A stretch of DNA of 64,000 nt from Janthinobacterium saanense (GCF_014200675.1 NZ_JACHCI010000025.1:1-64000); one strand, 5' to 3'; shown: positions 42,870 to 51,913, counted from the stretch's first letter. A program made the numbers and translations. The notes: generated from the sequence alone by a model not told the origin.

Positions 42870-45124
42870 AGCGCGACAACTTCACCCTTTCTCTCGACCT
42901 GGGCAGCGAGCTGATCATCGACAACTTCGCCGGCGGCGGCGGCACCAGTACCGGCCTTGAACAGGCATTCGGCCGCCCGGTCGATATCGCCATCAACCAC
43001 GATCCCGAAGCGCTGGCCATGCACGCGGCGAACCACCCGCACACCACGCACCTGTGCGAAAGCGTGTGGGACGTCGACCCGATCAAGGTCACGGGCAACC
43101 GCCCGGTGGGTCTGGTCTGGCTCAGTCCAGATTGTAAGCATTTTAGCAAGGCCAAGGGCGGCAAGCCGGTCGAAAAGCGCATTCGCGGCCTGGCCTGGGT
43201 GACGCTGCGCTGGGCAGCCAAGTGCAAGCCGCGCGTGATCATGCTGGAAAACGTGGAGGAGTTCAAAACTTGGGGCCCGCTGCTGGTCGCCGCCGACGGT
43301 AGCGCCAAGCCGGATCCGGCCAAGCGCGGCAAAACGTTCGATTCGTTCATTCGCCAGCTGCGCGCGCACGGCTATGCCGTCGAATACCGCGAAATGCGCG
43401 GCTGCGACCACAATACGCCGACCATCCGCAAGCGCTTCTTCCTGGTGGCACGCCGCGACGGCATCGCCATCCAGTGGCCAGAACCGACCCATGGCGCGCC
43501 GGATAGCATCGGCGTGCGCGCCGGCAAGCTGCTGCCGTACCGCACGGCGGCCGAGTGTATCGACTTCAGTTTGCCGTGCCCGTCGATCTTCGAGCGCGAC
43601 AAGCCGCTGGCACCGGCCACACTGCGCCGCATCGCCAAGGGCATCATGCGTTATGTGGTTGACGCGGCCGATCCGTTCATTGTCGGCCAGGGTGGCCCGA
43701 TCTACGGCGGCAAACCGGTCTCGGCAAATCAGCCATTCGGCACGCTGACGACGGAAAACCACCGTGCTGTAGTGCTGCCAACAATCGTCCCGGTCACGCA
43801 CCAGGGCGGCGACCGCACCGAATCCATCGGGGAACCGTTCCGCACCATCACCGGTGCACACCGGGGCGAGAAAGCGCTGGGCGTGGCCACTCTGGTACAG
43901 GTGGGCTATGGAGAGCGGCCGGCGCTGTACCACTGCAAGGCGTGCGGCGATAACTTCAATGATCAACACGCCACGGGCGCTGGCGGCCTGGCGCCTGCCG
44001 AGTGCCCGCGCTGCGGAGAGGAAGAGCAGATTGATTTGGTGCATGCCGGCCAGGCGCCGCGCGCGCTTGATATCGAGAAGCCACTGGGCACGGTGGTGGG
44101 CGCCGCAGCAAAGCACGCGCTTGTATCTGCCTTGCTGGTCGACGCTGCGCATGGCGAGGTGTCGCCTGGCGGTGTCAAGCGCTGGGGCACAGGCGCGCAT
44201 AACGTCGACACTCCACTGGGTACCGTCACGGCCAGCGGCAACAAGGCCGTGGCCACCGCGTTCCTGGCCAAACATTACACGGGCGTCGTGGGTTCCGACC
44301 TGACCGATCCTATCGGTACGGTCACCGCATGCGACCACCACAGCCTGGTGACGGCGTTCTTGACGGAGCATGCCAACGCAAGCAATCAACGCGTGATGTC
44401 GGCCGCCGAGCCACTGCGCACGATCTGCGCCCAGGTCAAAGGTGGGCATTTCAGCATGGTGTCGGCGCACATCACCAAATTCCGCACTGGCGCCACCGGT
44501 AGCGACATGAACACACCGCTGCCGACAATCACGGCCGGGCCGAAGGAAAACCCGGCCGGCGCGCCCCATGCCTTGGGCGTCGTCACGGCTCATATCCAGC
44601 GCGACATGGGCGCCAGCGTTGGACATGCCGCTGATGCGCCACTTGGCACGGTCACGGCCGGCGGTGGCGGCAAGTCGGCGCTGGTCACCAGCAACATGAT
44701 CAAGCTGCGCGGAACAAGCACGGCGGCCGGTACCGACGAGCCGCTGGGCACGGTCAGCGCCGGCGGCCAGCATCACGCCGAGGTGCGCTCGTTCCTGCTG
44801 GCTTATTACGGCGCCAGCGAAACGCACGACCTGGCGGACCCGCTCAATACGGTAACTAGCCGCGACCGCTTCGGCCTGGTGACGATCCACGGCCAGGATT
44901 ACCAGATCGTGGATATCGGCCTGCGCATGCTGCAGCCGCGCGAGCTGTTCCGGGCCCAGGGCTTCCCCGACGATTACATCATCGGCGACGACCCGGCCCA
45001 AGGACTGAAACTGACGAAATCGGCCCAAGTGCGCATGTGCGGTAATTCGGTGTGCCCGCCCATGGCCAAGGCGCTGATCCTGGCCAACTTCGCGCATGAG
45101 CGCGAGATTGCGAGGGTTGCGTGA
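42866..45124 (+). CDS. C5-cytosine DNA methyltransferase with a repeat-rich central region
   Basis: This 752 aa Dcm-type enzyme has motif I FAGGGGTS (21-28), motif IV with catalytic C90 (SPDCKHFS, where the usual PC is DC), motif VI ENV (128-130) and motif VIII TIRKRFFLVARR. Between motif VIII and the C-terminal motif X it holds about ten units of a P-L/F-x-T-V/I-T-A pattern, plus a zinc-ribbon (CKACG...CPRCG) about a third of the way in. The C-terminal block LQPRELFRAQGFPDDY is normal. No cognate restriction enzyme is seen, so it probably protects phage DNA. Confidence 0.9.
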   Translation: MKRDNFTLSLDLGSELIIDNFAGGGGTSTGLEQAFGRPVDIAINHDPEALAMHAANHPHTTHLCESVWDVDPIKVTGNRPVGLVWLSPDCKHFSKAKGGKPVEKRIRGLAWVTLRWAAKCKPRVIMLENVEEFKTWGPLLVAADGSAKPDPAKRGKTFDSFIRQLRAHGYAVEYREMRGCDHNTPTIRKRFFLVARRDGIAIQWPEPTHGAPDSIGVRAGKLLPYRTAAECIDFSLPCPSIFERDKPLAPATLRRIAKGIMRYVVDAADPFIVGQGGPIYGGKPVSANQPFGTLTTENHRAVVLPTIVPVTHQGGDRTESIGEPFRTITGAHRGEKALGVATLVQVGYGERPALYHCKACGDNFNDQHATGAGGLAPAECPRCGEEEQIDLVHAGQAPRALDIEKPLGTVVGAAAKHALVSALLVDAAHGEVSPGGVKRWGTGAHNVDTPLGTVTASGNKAVATAFLAKHYTGVVGSDLTDPIGTVTACDHHSLVTAFLTEHANASNQRVMSAAEPLRTICAQVKGGHFSMVSAHITKFRTGATGSDMNTPLPTITAGPKENPAGAPHALGVVTAHIQRDMGASVGHAADAPLGTVTAGGGGKSALVTSNMIKLRGTSTAAGTDEPLGTVSAGGQHHAEVRSFLLAYYGASETHDLADPLNTVTSRDRFGLVTIHGQDYQIVDIGLRMLQPRELFRAQGFPDDYIIGDDPAQGLKLTKSAQVRMCGNSVCPPMAKALILANFAHEREIARVA

Positions 45125-45125
45125 A

Positions 45126-45518
45126 TTACTTCACTACATATGGGTATGCGGATATAGCGAGTGCTGCCCCTGCAATAACTAACGAAATCACCGCCAACCG
45201 AAGTGATCGCTCAGACGCCGCTGCCGATCGTTCCCCTGCGACCGCTGCGCGCTCACTTGCCTCCGCTGCCCTTACAGCAGCATCTGCCGCCAACTGGCTG
45301 GCTTCAGATGAAGCCTCGGCCGCACCCGTATTACGGACCGCAAGCGCCAAGTCTTCCGCGCGCTGCGCTGCGATGGCGGCAACCTGGCGTCGAGTATTCC
45401 ATTGCCGAAATGCTATTGCATTGTCTGTATTCCCTTGGAGGTCCGCCCATTGCGATGCCTCCTCGAATGATTTGGTTTCGAAGTTCCTGATCACATCCGC
45501 CAAGGCTTGTTCGTCCAT
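45126..45518 (-). CDS. Inverted cargo gene 1: coiled-coil protein with C-terminal membrane anchor
   Basis: This 130 aa protein has an alanine-rich coiled coil (about 40-105) and a C-terminal membrane helix (LRLAVISLVIAGAALAISAY). It lies tail to tail against the methyltransferase, two bases from its stop. The start at 45518 is chosen for its GGGG-rich ribosome site. A rightward frame is open through it. Function unknown. Confidence 0.65.
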   Translation of the reverse strand: MDEQALADVIRNFETKSFEEASQWADLQGNTDNAIAFRQWNTRRQVAAIAAQRAEDLALAVRNTGAAEASSEASQLAADAAVRAAEASERAAVAGERSAAASERSLRLAVISLVIAGAALAISAYPYVVK

Positions 45519-45855
45519 ATTTTCCCCCTTATCAAAAAGGAATCCTAACATGATGTACGACTTGGCAAGAAATGATCGCGCACATATTGCAAACCAAGCC
45601 GCTCCCGCCTATTCGTTGATCCGCAAGCTCTGCGCCTGCGGCAAGGCCAGCACCGCCAAGCAACTGTCGCAGCACGGCAAATGCGCCGCATGCGCGCTGG
45701 CCGCCGTCCGCGCCGTAATTCTGCCTGGCGACTTCGCCAAGCTGCAGCACATGCTGGGCGCCGTGCAGCAACATCCGAAGTCCAAGTGGGGATGGCGCAA
45801 CTATTTTGCCGCCGGTAGTGGCCAGCAGCACGAGGGGTTGAGCGTGTTCAATTCT

Positions 45856-46509
45856 TTATTGCCCTTCCTCTCGACGCAGTTTGGCCGCCTCAACTTGTGC
45901 AGGCAGAGTGTAGAGATATATGAGCAAGAACTTACAGAACTCATGCATCTGGCTGGCCATTTCCACGGTTGCAACCGTATCGCTGTGTACGGCTTCATTC
46001 CCGTCAAGTCTAAGCTCGTGTGCCCAGGCTTGAATTTCGGGAGTGATTCTGTTTTCTTTGGCCAATCGATCAATCCGCTTTTCAATTTTCCAGGCTTCGA
46101 TATCTGGCGAAAACGCCTTGAGGGCGAGTTCCATAGCCTTGCGATACATGCTGCAGGCAGCGTCGAAATGTTGCCCTTTAAGCGATGCAGCAGCTTGAGA
46201 AAAGACGCGAGCAACCGAATCAGGAATGTCAGCAGGCGCTTCGGACGAGGTACTTTCTGGAAATACCTTATGAGCGCGAACCTGATGTCCTGTTGCCATA
46301 AGGTTTCCAGAGTAATCAGCGGTCTTATAGCCGAGCATGATCAGACTTGCAGCACTGTGAAACAAGACTGTAATCGGCATATTGCAGCCGCCACATGTGG
46401 CGCTAACAATCAACTGCTGTGGATTTGCTGGCCTGATGTATTCGGATTGGATTGCAAAGCTCATTATCTTTGCATCGCAATGCGGACAGTCATAAACGAT
46501 TGTAGCCAT
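45856..46509 (-). CDS. Inverted cargo gene 2: DUF4145 protein
   Basis: This 217 aa protein starts with a zinc-ribbon (CPHCDAK...CGGCN) and has the DUF4145 domain in its C-half (ACSMYRKAMELALKAF...RIDRLAKENRITPEIQAWAHELRLDGNEAVHSD). DUF4145 is often found in restriction and defence proteins. It lies backwards in the rightward operon with an AGGAAATTT ribosome site that mirrors the site of the adjacent rightward gene. A defence role is inference. Confidence 0.8.
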   Translation of the reverse strand: MATIVYDCPHCDAKIMSFAIQSEYIRPANPQQLIVSATCGGCNMPITVLFHSAASLIMLGYKTADYSGNLMATGHQVRAHKVFPESTSSEAPADIPDSVARVFSQAAASLKGQHFDAACSMYRKAMELALKAFSPDIEAWKIEKRIDRLAKENRITPEIQAWAHELRLDGNEAVHSDTVATVEMASQMHEFCKFLLIYLYTLPAQVEAAKLRREEGQ

Positions 46510-46530
46510 AAATTTCCTTATCAAAAGGAA
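46509..46530. promoter_or_regulatory. Mirror-image ribosome sites
   Basis: ATTTCCTT-ATCAA-AAGGAAAT is an inverted repeat that gives an AGGAAA ribosome site to the leftward DUF4145 gene and another to the rightward gene at 46539. Any leftward promoter must lie in the rightward coding sequence. Confidence 0.5.
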
Positions 46531-46538
46531 ATCTTATC

Positions 46539-47588
46539 ATGAGCCAAGGTGATATTTTCTCGGTGGGCGCCCAGCGCCTGCAGATGACCGACTCCATCGA
46601 TCTGACGATCCAGTCGCTGCTGGCCTACGGCGCCACGCATGAACACTGGGGCATTGCCTGGTCGGGTGGCAAAGATTCCAGCGCCACGCTGACGCTGATC
46701 ACCTACCTGCTTGACACTGGCAAGATCGCCCGCCCGAAGTCGTTGACGGTGTTTTACGCCGACACGCGCCAGGAGTTGCCACCGCTGGCCATCGCGGCGC
46801 GCCAGATCACGGACGAGCTGCAAGAGCGCGGCATCCGTGTTGAAATCGCCAATCAAGTGATAAGGCTAGATCAGCCCCAGTTCTGCCTTGATGGTGGTCT
46901 GCATTTTTTGCATTTTTTCTATCGCCACCGTATAGGACGCTCTAAGGGAGTCACAGTACTGCGCCAGTCTGCGAAGACGAGCATCTCGCAAATCTTTGTG
47001 AATTTGATCGCCATGTACCGAGGCCATGTAGTCAGCTTGCTCAAAACGCTCTATGAGAATGTTGTTCAGGCGAATACTGCCGACAAAGCTATTCGCATGT
47101 CCATACCCCATGATAATAAGGCGGCGCAAATCGTCATTCGGGACTTGCCCGAGTCTGGCGGTCGAGGCATCGTAGATTGGGAATGGACGTTCCACGATTG
47201 GGATCACGTAAAGGAAGGGTTCCCCGGCCGGAACATCCATCAAAAGCTTACCGTTTCGCACTCCAAAACTATCGGAAACGACAATCATCTCATCGAGCAG
47301 ATTTCGAAGAAGGTGCCTCACTTGTTCCGATTCAGCGATCCTCGCCTGCTCCTGAGCTTGCCTTTTTTGCCAGTACGGTACCCATATTGCAATTCCGATC
47401 GCGACTATGGAGCCAACAGCCTGTACCCAGGATGGAGTATTGCTACTGGACCACGGAATGTTGCTAAGGCCGTAGCCGCCTGCAAAGCAAAACAGTGCCA
47501 GACCCGCGAATTGAACGAAAGCTTTCATAAATTTCCTCGTGGATATTGGCAACATATTAACATGTCGTCCCTTTGGCGGGCGGTATGA
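46539..47588 (+). pseudogene. PAPS-reductase-like gene interrupted by an inverted cargo gene
   Basis: Residues 1 to about 105 match phage PAPS reductase-like ATP-pyrophosphatases: SGGKDSSATLTL at 42-53 (the PP-loop), FYADTRQELPPL, then a helix to IRVEIA. After about 46857 the frame is antisense to 46866-47528, yet remains open and ends in an ATGA overlap with the DUF1364 gene. The catalytic C-terminal half is missing, so no enzyme activity is expected. Confidence 0.55.
46866..47528 (-). CDS. Inverted cargo gene 3: two-helix membrane protein
   Basis: This 220 aa protein has two N-terminal membrane segments (FVQFAGLALFCFAGGYGL and VQAVGSIVAIGIAIWVPYW) followed by a helical cytoplasmic domain. 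Proteins of this build are common phage or host accessory genes of unknown role. ATG 47528 follows GAGGAAATTT. Nested in the PAPS-reductase-like gene. Confidence 0.7.
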   Translation of the reverse strand: MKAFVQFAGLALFCFAGGYGLSNIPWSSSNTPSWVQAVGSIVAIGIAIWVPYWQKRQAQEQARIAESEQVRHLLRNLLDEMIVVSDSFGVRNGKLLMDVPAGEPFLYVIPIVERPFPIYDASTARLGQVPNDDLRRLIIMGYGHANSFVGSIRLNNILIERFEQADYMASVHGDQIHKDLRDARLRRLAQYCDSLRASYTVAIEKMQKMQTTIKAELGLI

Positions 47589-48073
47589 AGCGCTCCCCCA
47601 TGAAGCCCGGCAACCCCCTGGCGCGCACGCCATTCAAGCGCACCTCGCCCATGCCCAGCACCGGCATGCTCTCCGTGCAGTCGCATCAGCGCATGGCGCC
47701 GAAGGGCAAAGCTGGCTTGAAGACCAAAGGCCCGCGCTCGACGCCGATCCGGCGCGCCGCGCGCGGCCAGGACTGCACGCTGCGCATGGCCGTCTGCAAC
47801 TTTGACCCTGACACCACCGTGCTATGCCATAGCAATTTCCTGGCAGACGGGAAGGGTATGGGCCTGAAGGCGCCGGACACCGCCGCGGCGTTCGGCTGCA
47901 GTGCCTGCCACGACGTGCTCGACGGCCGGCGCCCGCGCCCGGCTGGGCTGTCGCTGGCTGAGCTGGAAGACACTTTTTACGCGGCCGTGTGCCGCACCCA
48001 CGAAATTTTACGGACGATGGGCCTGCTCGATGCAGCGCCTGCCGCCATTCAACCTACATTGGAACACCCATGA
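47585..48073 (+). CDS. DUF1364 (YbcO-like) nuclease candidate
   Basis: This 162 aa protein has a basic disordered N-terminus and a DUF1364 core: ARGQDCTLRMAVCNFDPDTTVLCHSN, GKGMGLKAPDTAAAFGCSACHDVLDGR. YbcO of the E. coli DLP12 prophage is an HNH-like member with nuclease activity. It is coupled by ATGA to both neighbours. Likely a DNA-processing enzyme of phage recombination. Confidence 0.82.
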   Translation: MKRSPMKPGNPLARTPFKRTSPMPSTGMLSVQSHQRMAPKGKAGLKTKGPRSTPIRRAARGQDCTLRMAVCNFDPDTTVLCHSNFLADGKGMGLKAPDTAAAFGCSACHDVLDGRRPRPAGLSLAELEDTFYAAVCRTHEILRTMGLLDAAPAAIQPTLEHP

Positions 48074-50700
48074 GCGCATTTAGCCCGCAAGAACAAAAAC
48101 ACCTGAAAGAAGTGGCGTACAGCGAATTCTTGCGCGCCAAGATCAAATTGGCTCAGCGCAAGGGCTTCGACGTGCCTTTGGCTGATATCCACCCCGGCCT
48201 CAAGCCGCACACCCGCGATATCGTGCGCTGGGCCCTGGCTGGCGGCCAGCGCGCCATCTTCGCCTCGTTCGGCCTGCACAAGACCAGCACCAACCTGGAA
48301 GTGATGCGCCAGATCGGCATCCACCGCCCGGGCGGTATTCGCGGCATCGTCGCCCCGCTGGGCGTGCGCCAGGAATTCTCCCGCGAGGTGGCGAAGCGCT
48401 TCACCGGCGACCAGGCTGTCGACCTGCGCTTCATCCGCACTGATGCGGAGATCGATGACCCGGCCACCATCTACATGACGAATTATGAGTCAGTCCGTGA
48501 GGGCAAGGTCGACGTGACGAAGTGGCAGGCATCCGGCCTGGACGAGGCCAGCGTGCTGCGTAGCTACGGCAGCAAGACCTATCAAGAGTTCTTGCCGATG
48601 TTCGACGGTGTCGAGTTCAAGTTTGTCTACACGGCCACGCCGAGCCCTAACCGCTTCAAAGAGTTGATCCACTATGCCGGCTACCTGGGCGTGATGGACA
48701 CTGGCCAGGCGCTGACGCGCTTCTTCCAGCGCGACAGTGAAAAGGCGGGCAACCTGACGCTGTATCCGCACAAAGAGCAGGAATTCTGGCTGTGGGTGGC
48801 CAGCTGGGCCGTTTTTATCCAGCGCCCAAGCGACCTGGGTCATTCGGACGAGGGCTATGACCTGCCGGCCCTCGATGTGCGCTTTCACGAAGTGCCGAGC
48901 AATTACGACACGGCCGGCGCCGAGAAGAATGGCCAGGGCCTGCTCATTCCGAACGTGGCCATGGGTCTGTCGGCCGCCGCTGGCGAGAAACGCGACAGTA
49001 TGGCCGCGCGGGTCGCCAAGGTGGCTGAGATCATGGCTGTGGATCCTGACGATCATTTTCTGATCTGGCACGACCTGGAAGATGAGCGCCACGCCATTCA
49101 GGCGGCAATCCCTGATGTGGTCAGTGTTTGGGGTACGCAGGACCTGGACCAGCGCGAGCAGCGCATTGCTGATTTCAGCGACGGCAAGATCAAGAGCCTG
49201 TCCACCAAGCCAATCATCGCTGGCAGCGGTTGCAACTTCCAGGTGTATTGCCATCGTGAGATTTTCGCGGGCATCGGCTTCAAGTTCAACGATTTCATTC
49301 AAGCAATCCACCGGGTGCAGCGCTTCCAGCAGCGGCACGCCGTCCGCATTGACATTATTCACACGGAAGTCGAGCGCAAGGTGCTGGCCGATCTGATGGA
49401 GAAATGGCGCCGCCACGACGAAATGCAGGCCAAAATGGGCCAAATCATCCGCTCCTACGGCCTGGATCAGCTGTCTATGCAGGATTCGCTGGCGCGCACC
49501 ATCGGTGTCGAGCGCGCCGTGGTGGCCGGCGAGCGCTTTTCCGTAGCCAATAACGATTGCGTGCTCGAAGCCATGCAGCAGCCCGATAACTCGGTGGGCA
49601 TGATCATCACCAGCGTGCCATTCGCCAACCATTACGAATACACGCCGAGCTATAACGATTTTGGCCACACTCAAGACAATGACCACTTTTGGGCGCAGAT
49701 GGACTTCCTGACGCCGGAACTGTTGCGCATCTTGCAGCCTGGCCGCATCTATGCCTGCCACGTCAAGGACCGCATCAATTTCGGCAATGTCACCGGCGCC
49801 GGTGTGCCGACCGTCAGCCCGTTCCACGCCGAAGCGCTGTTTCACGGCATCAAGCACGGCTTCGACTATATGGGCATGATCACAGTCGTGACCGATGTGG
49901 TGCGCGAAAACAACCAAACCTACCGCCTGGGCTATTCCGAGGTGTGCAAGGACGGCACAAAGATGGGCGTCGGCTCGCCGGAATACATCTTGTTGTTCCA
50001 TAAGCCACAGACGGACCGCTCGCGCGGCTACGCCGATACGCCAGTCACCAAGGCAAAGCCGATGTGTCTGGACGATGACGGCGAGCGCATCCCGTTCGAC
50101 CGCAAGGCTGCACCAATTACCGGTACCGGCTACAGCGTGGCGCGCTGGCAGGTCGATGCGCATGCATTCTGGCGCTCGAGCGGCGACCGCCTGCTGGGTG
50201 CCGCAGAGCTGGCCAGCTTCGGCCCGGCCAAGCTGGCGAAGCTGTTCACCGGCCTGTCGTTGGAAAACGTCTACAACTACGAATACCACGTTGAGGTGGG
50301 CGAGGCGCTGCTGGCCAACAAGGCGCTTCCAGCCGACTACCTCAGCCTGGCACCCGGTAGCACCGACCCGGCCGTGTGGCACGACATCGTGCGCATGCGC
50401 ACTTTGAATGGCGAACAGTCGGCGCGCGCGGTCGAAAAACACGTTTGCCCATTCCAGATCGATATCGTAGACCGCCTGATCGGCCGTTACAGCAACCCTG
50501 GCGAAGTGATCTATGACCCATTCTGCGGCCTGGGTACCGTGCCCGTGCGCGCGATGAAGCTTGGCCGCCGTGGTGCTGGCAGCGAGTTGAATCCGGCTTA
50601 TTTCGCGGACCAGGTGCATTACTGCCAGGCGATGGAGCGCGAGGTCAGCATGCCTACACTGTTCGATATGGAATTGATGGACGAGGAGAATGCAAAGTGA
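48070..50700 (+). CDS. Helicase-DNA methyltransferase fusion protein
   Basis: This 876 aa protein has an N-terminal SF2/SNF2-like helicase part (about 1-440) and a C-terminal beta-class-like DNA N-methyltransferase (about 485-860). Methyltransferase motif I is DPFCGLGT at 816-823 with GSELNPAYF after it. The catalytic motif IV reads TSVPF (514-518), not the usual (D/N/S)PP(Y/F/W). Large phage proteins with this layout are frequent. They are thought to modify phage DNA against restriction. It overlaps DUF1364 and the next gene by 4 bp. Confidence 0.85.
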   Translation: MSAFSPQEQKHLKEVAYSEFLRAKIKLAQRKGFDVPLADIHPGLKPHTRDIVRWALAGGQRAIFASFGLHKTSTNLEVMRQIGIHRPGGIRGIVAPLGVRQEFSREVAKRFTGDQAVDLRFIRTDAEIDDPATIYMTNYESVREGKVDVTKWQASGLDEASVLRSYGSKTYQEFLPMFDGVEFKFVYTATPSPNRFKELIHYAGYLGVMDTGQALTRFFQRDSEKAGNLTLYPHKEQEFWLWVASWAVFIQRPSDLGHSDEGYDLPALDVRFHEVPSNYDTAGAEKNGQGLLIPNVAMGLSAAAGEKRDSMAARVAKVAEIMAVDPDDHFLIWHDLEDERHAIQAAIPDVVSVWGTQDLDQREQRIADFSDGKIKSLSTKPIIAGSGCNFQVYCHREIFAGIGFKFNDFIQAIHRVQRFQQRHAVRIDIIHTEVERKVLADLMEKWRRHDEMQAKMGQIIRSYGLDQLSMQDSLARTIGVERAVVAGERFSVANNDCVLEAMQQPDNSVGMIITSVPFANHYEYTPSYNDFGHTQDNDHFWAQMDFLTPELLRILQPGRIYACHVKDRINFGNVTGAGVPTVSPFHAEALFHGIKHGFDYMGMITVVTDVVRENNQTYRLGYSEVCKDGTKMGVGSPEYILLFHKPQTDRSRGYADTPVTKAKPMCLDDDGERIPFDRKAAPITGTGYSVARWQVDAHAFWRSSGDRLLGAAELASFGPAKLAKLFTGLSLENVYNYEYHVEVGEALLANKALPADYLSLAPGSTDPAVWHDIVRMRTLNGEQSARAVEKHVCPFQIDIVDRLIGRYSNPGEVIYDPFCGLGTVPVRAMKLGRRGAGSELNPAYFADQVHYCQAMEREVSMPTLFDMELMDEENAK

Positions 50701-51104
50701 CGCGCGCAAATTTCAGTGAATTCGTGCTGGGCGCCATGCCCGGTACCAAGGCCGATATCGTCATCAAGTCAGGCGTCAGTCAGGCCACCGTGCTGCGCTG
50801 GGTCAACCAGCTGCATGCCGAGCGCAAGATTTACATCTGCAGCTGGAAGCGCCACCCGCGCGCTGGCGCGGCCATGGCCGTGTATGCCGTCGGCAGCCTG
50901 CCTGATGCGCCGTGCCGCCTGAAGCATCAAACGAAGCTTCAGACCCGGCTGCGCTTTGAGGCCAAGGCCAAGCAGGACGGCCGCTGGGACCGTATGCAGG
51001 CGCGCTGGCGCAGCAAGTACTGGATCCGCAAAGCCGCCGCTGCGGGTGATCCTCTGGTGGCTGCGCTGTTCGGCGCGGCGCGCTCCCAGGAGGTGGCGCC
51101 TTGA
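50697..51104 (+). CDS. Winged-helix phage protein, GTG start
   Basis: GTG at 50697 overlaps the upstream TGA (GTGA). The 135 aa product has a wHTH at about 15-50 (TKADIVIKSGVSQATVLRWVNQLHAERKIYI) and a basic C-half. Likely DNA-binding, upstream of the replication genes. Confidence 0.7.
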   Translation: MTRANFSEFVLGAMPGTKADIVIKSGVSQATVLRWVNQLHAERKIYICSWKRHPRAGAAMAVYAVGSLPDAPCRLKHQTKLQTRLRFEAKAKQDGRWDRMQARWRSKYWIRKAAAAGDPLVAALFGAARSQEVAP

Positions 51105-51913
51105 ACTATTACCCTTTCCACATCGGCGACTTCCGCTCCGGGACCGTGAATATGTCTCGCCAGGCTCGCTGGATTTACCGGGACATGATGGATGTCTATT
51201 ACGACGTCGAGGCACCACTTCCGCTCGATATCGATGTGCTATGTGACGCCCTGGGCGTCGAGACGGCAGATGAGCGTGTGATTGTTGAGCGCCTGCTTCG
51301 CTTCAAATTCATCAAAACAGATGACGGATACCGTCATGAGGTGTGCGAGCAAGTCATTGCCGACTACCACGTGAAGGCAGAAACAGCGAAAGCAAATGGG
51401 AGGCTGGGCGGTCGCCCCCGCAAGCAATCAACAACCAATCAAGAACCTAGCGGGTTTCCATCGGGTTTCGATTTGGATGCTACTGGCAACCCGGCTGAAA
51501 CCGGATCAAAAACTAACCAAGAACCAATAACCAATAACCATAAACCAGTAAAAACAAAAGACAAGTCGCCTCCGGCTCCCGACGATCTGCTTTCCGAGAT
51601 CGATCCGCAGATCGTTGCTGACTTCAAGGCCCTGCGGACCAAGCACAAGGCGCCGATCACGAAGACTGCGATCCAGGGCATCGTGCGCGAAGCGGAAAAG
51701 GCCGGTTTGACCTTGGAGGGCGCTTTGCGCATCTGCTGCGAGAGGGGATGGCGCGGCTTCAAGGCCGAATGGATTACACAGCACGCCTCGCAGGCCGGGC
51801 GAGGGCAGGGTGCCAGCACGGTCTACGGCCAGACCATGGCCGCCGCCGAGCGGGCCAAGGCGAGGATTTTCGGTAACGCAGCAACGCAAGGAGGTCTGCA
51901 TGACGCAGGATGA
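51101..51913 (+). CDS. Replication protein O-like (DUF1376)
   Basis: This 270 aa protein starts at TTG 51101, inside a TTGA overlap and after AGGAGG. The N-terminus (YYPFHIGDFRSGTVNMSRQARWIYRDMMDVYYD) is DUF1376; the wHTH-like C-terminal half (about 190-240) follows a low-complexity linker rich in N, T and P. In phages this class sits at the origin-binding (O) position. Confidence 0.8.
   Translation: MNYYPFHIGDFRSGTVNMSRQARWIYRDMMDVYYDVEAPLPLDIDVLCDALGVETADERVIVERLLRFKFIKTDDGYRHEVCEQVIADYHVKAETAKANGRLGGRPRKQSTTNQEPSGFPSGFDLDATGNPAETGSKTNQEPITNNHKPVKTKDKSPPAPDDLLSEIDPQIVADFKALRTKHKAPITKTAIQGIVREAEKAGLTLEGALRICCERGWRGFKAEWITQHASQAGRGQGASTVYGQTMAAAERAKARIFGNAATQGGLHDAG

Larger units (their letters stand above)
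45550..46542 (+). pseudogene. Phage gene interrupted by an inverted cargo gene
   Basis: From ATG 45550 (site AAGGAATCC) the first 95 residues look genuine: an IRKLCACGKASTAKQLSQHGKCAACA zinc-like region, then KLQHMLGAVQQHPKSKWGWRNYFAAG. After about 45840 the frame is antisense to the DUF4145 gene but stays open to an ATGA overlap with the next gene. Whether a 330 aa fusion, a truncated product or none is made is not known. Confidence 0.45.

Noticed and set aside
42701..45097. Open frame of 798 codons on the minus strand
   Set aside because: Antisense of the C5 methyltransferase; length comes from GC-rich codon use and the internal repeats.
42866..50700. Complete restriction-modification system
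   Set aside because: Two methyltransferases are present but no endonuclease-like gene is coupled to either; protection of phage DNA is the simpler reading.
48490..50709. Open frame of 739 codons on the minus strand
   Set aside because: Antisense shadow of the helicase-methyltransferase gene, whose motifs and couplings are clear.
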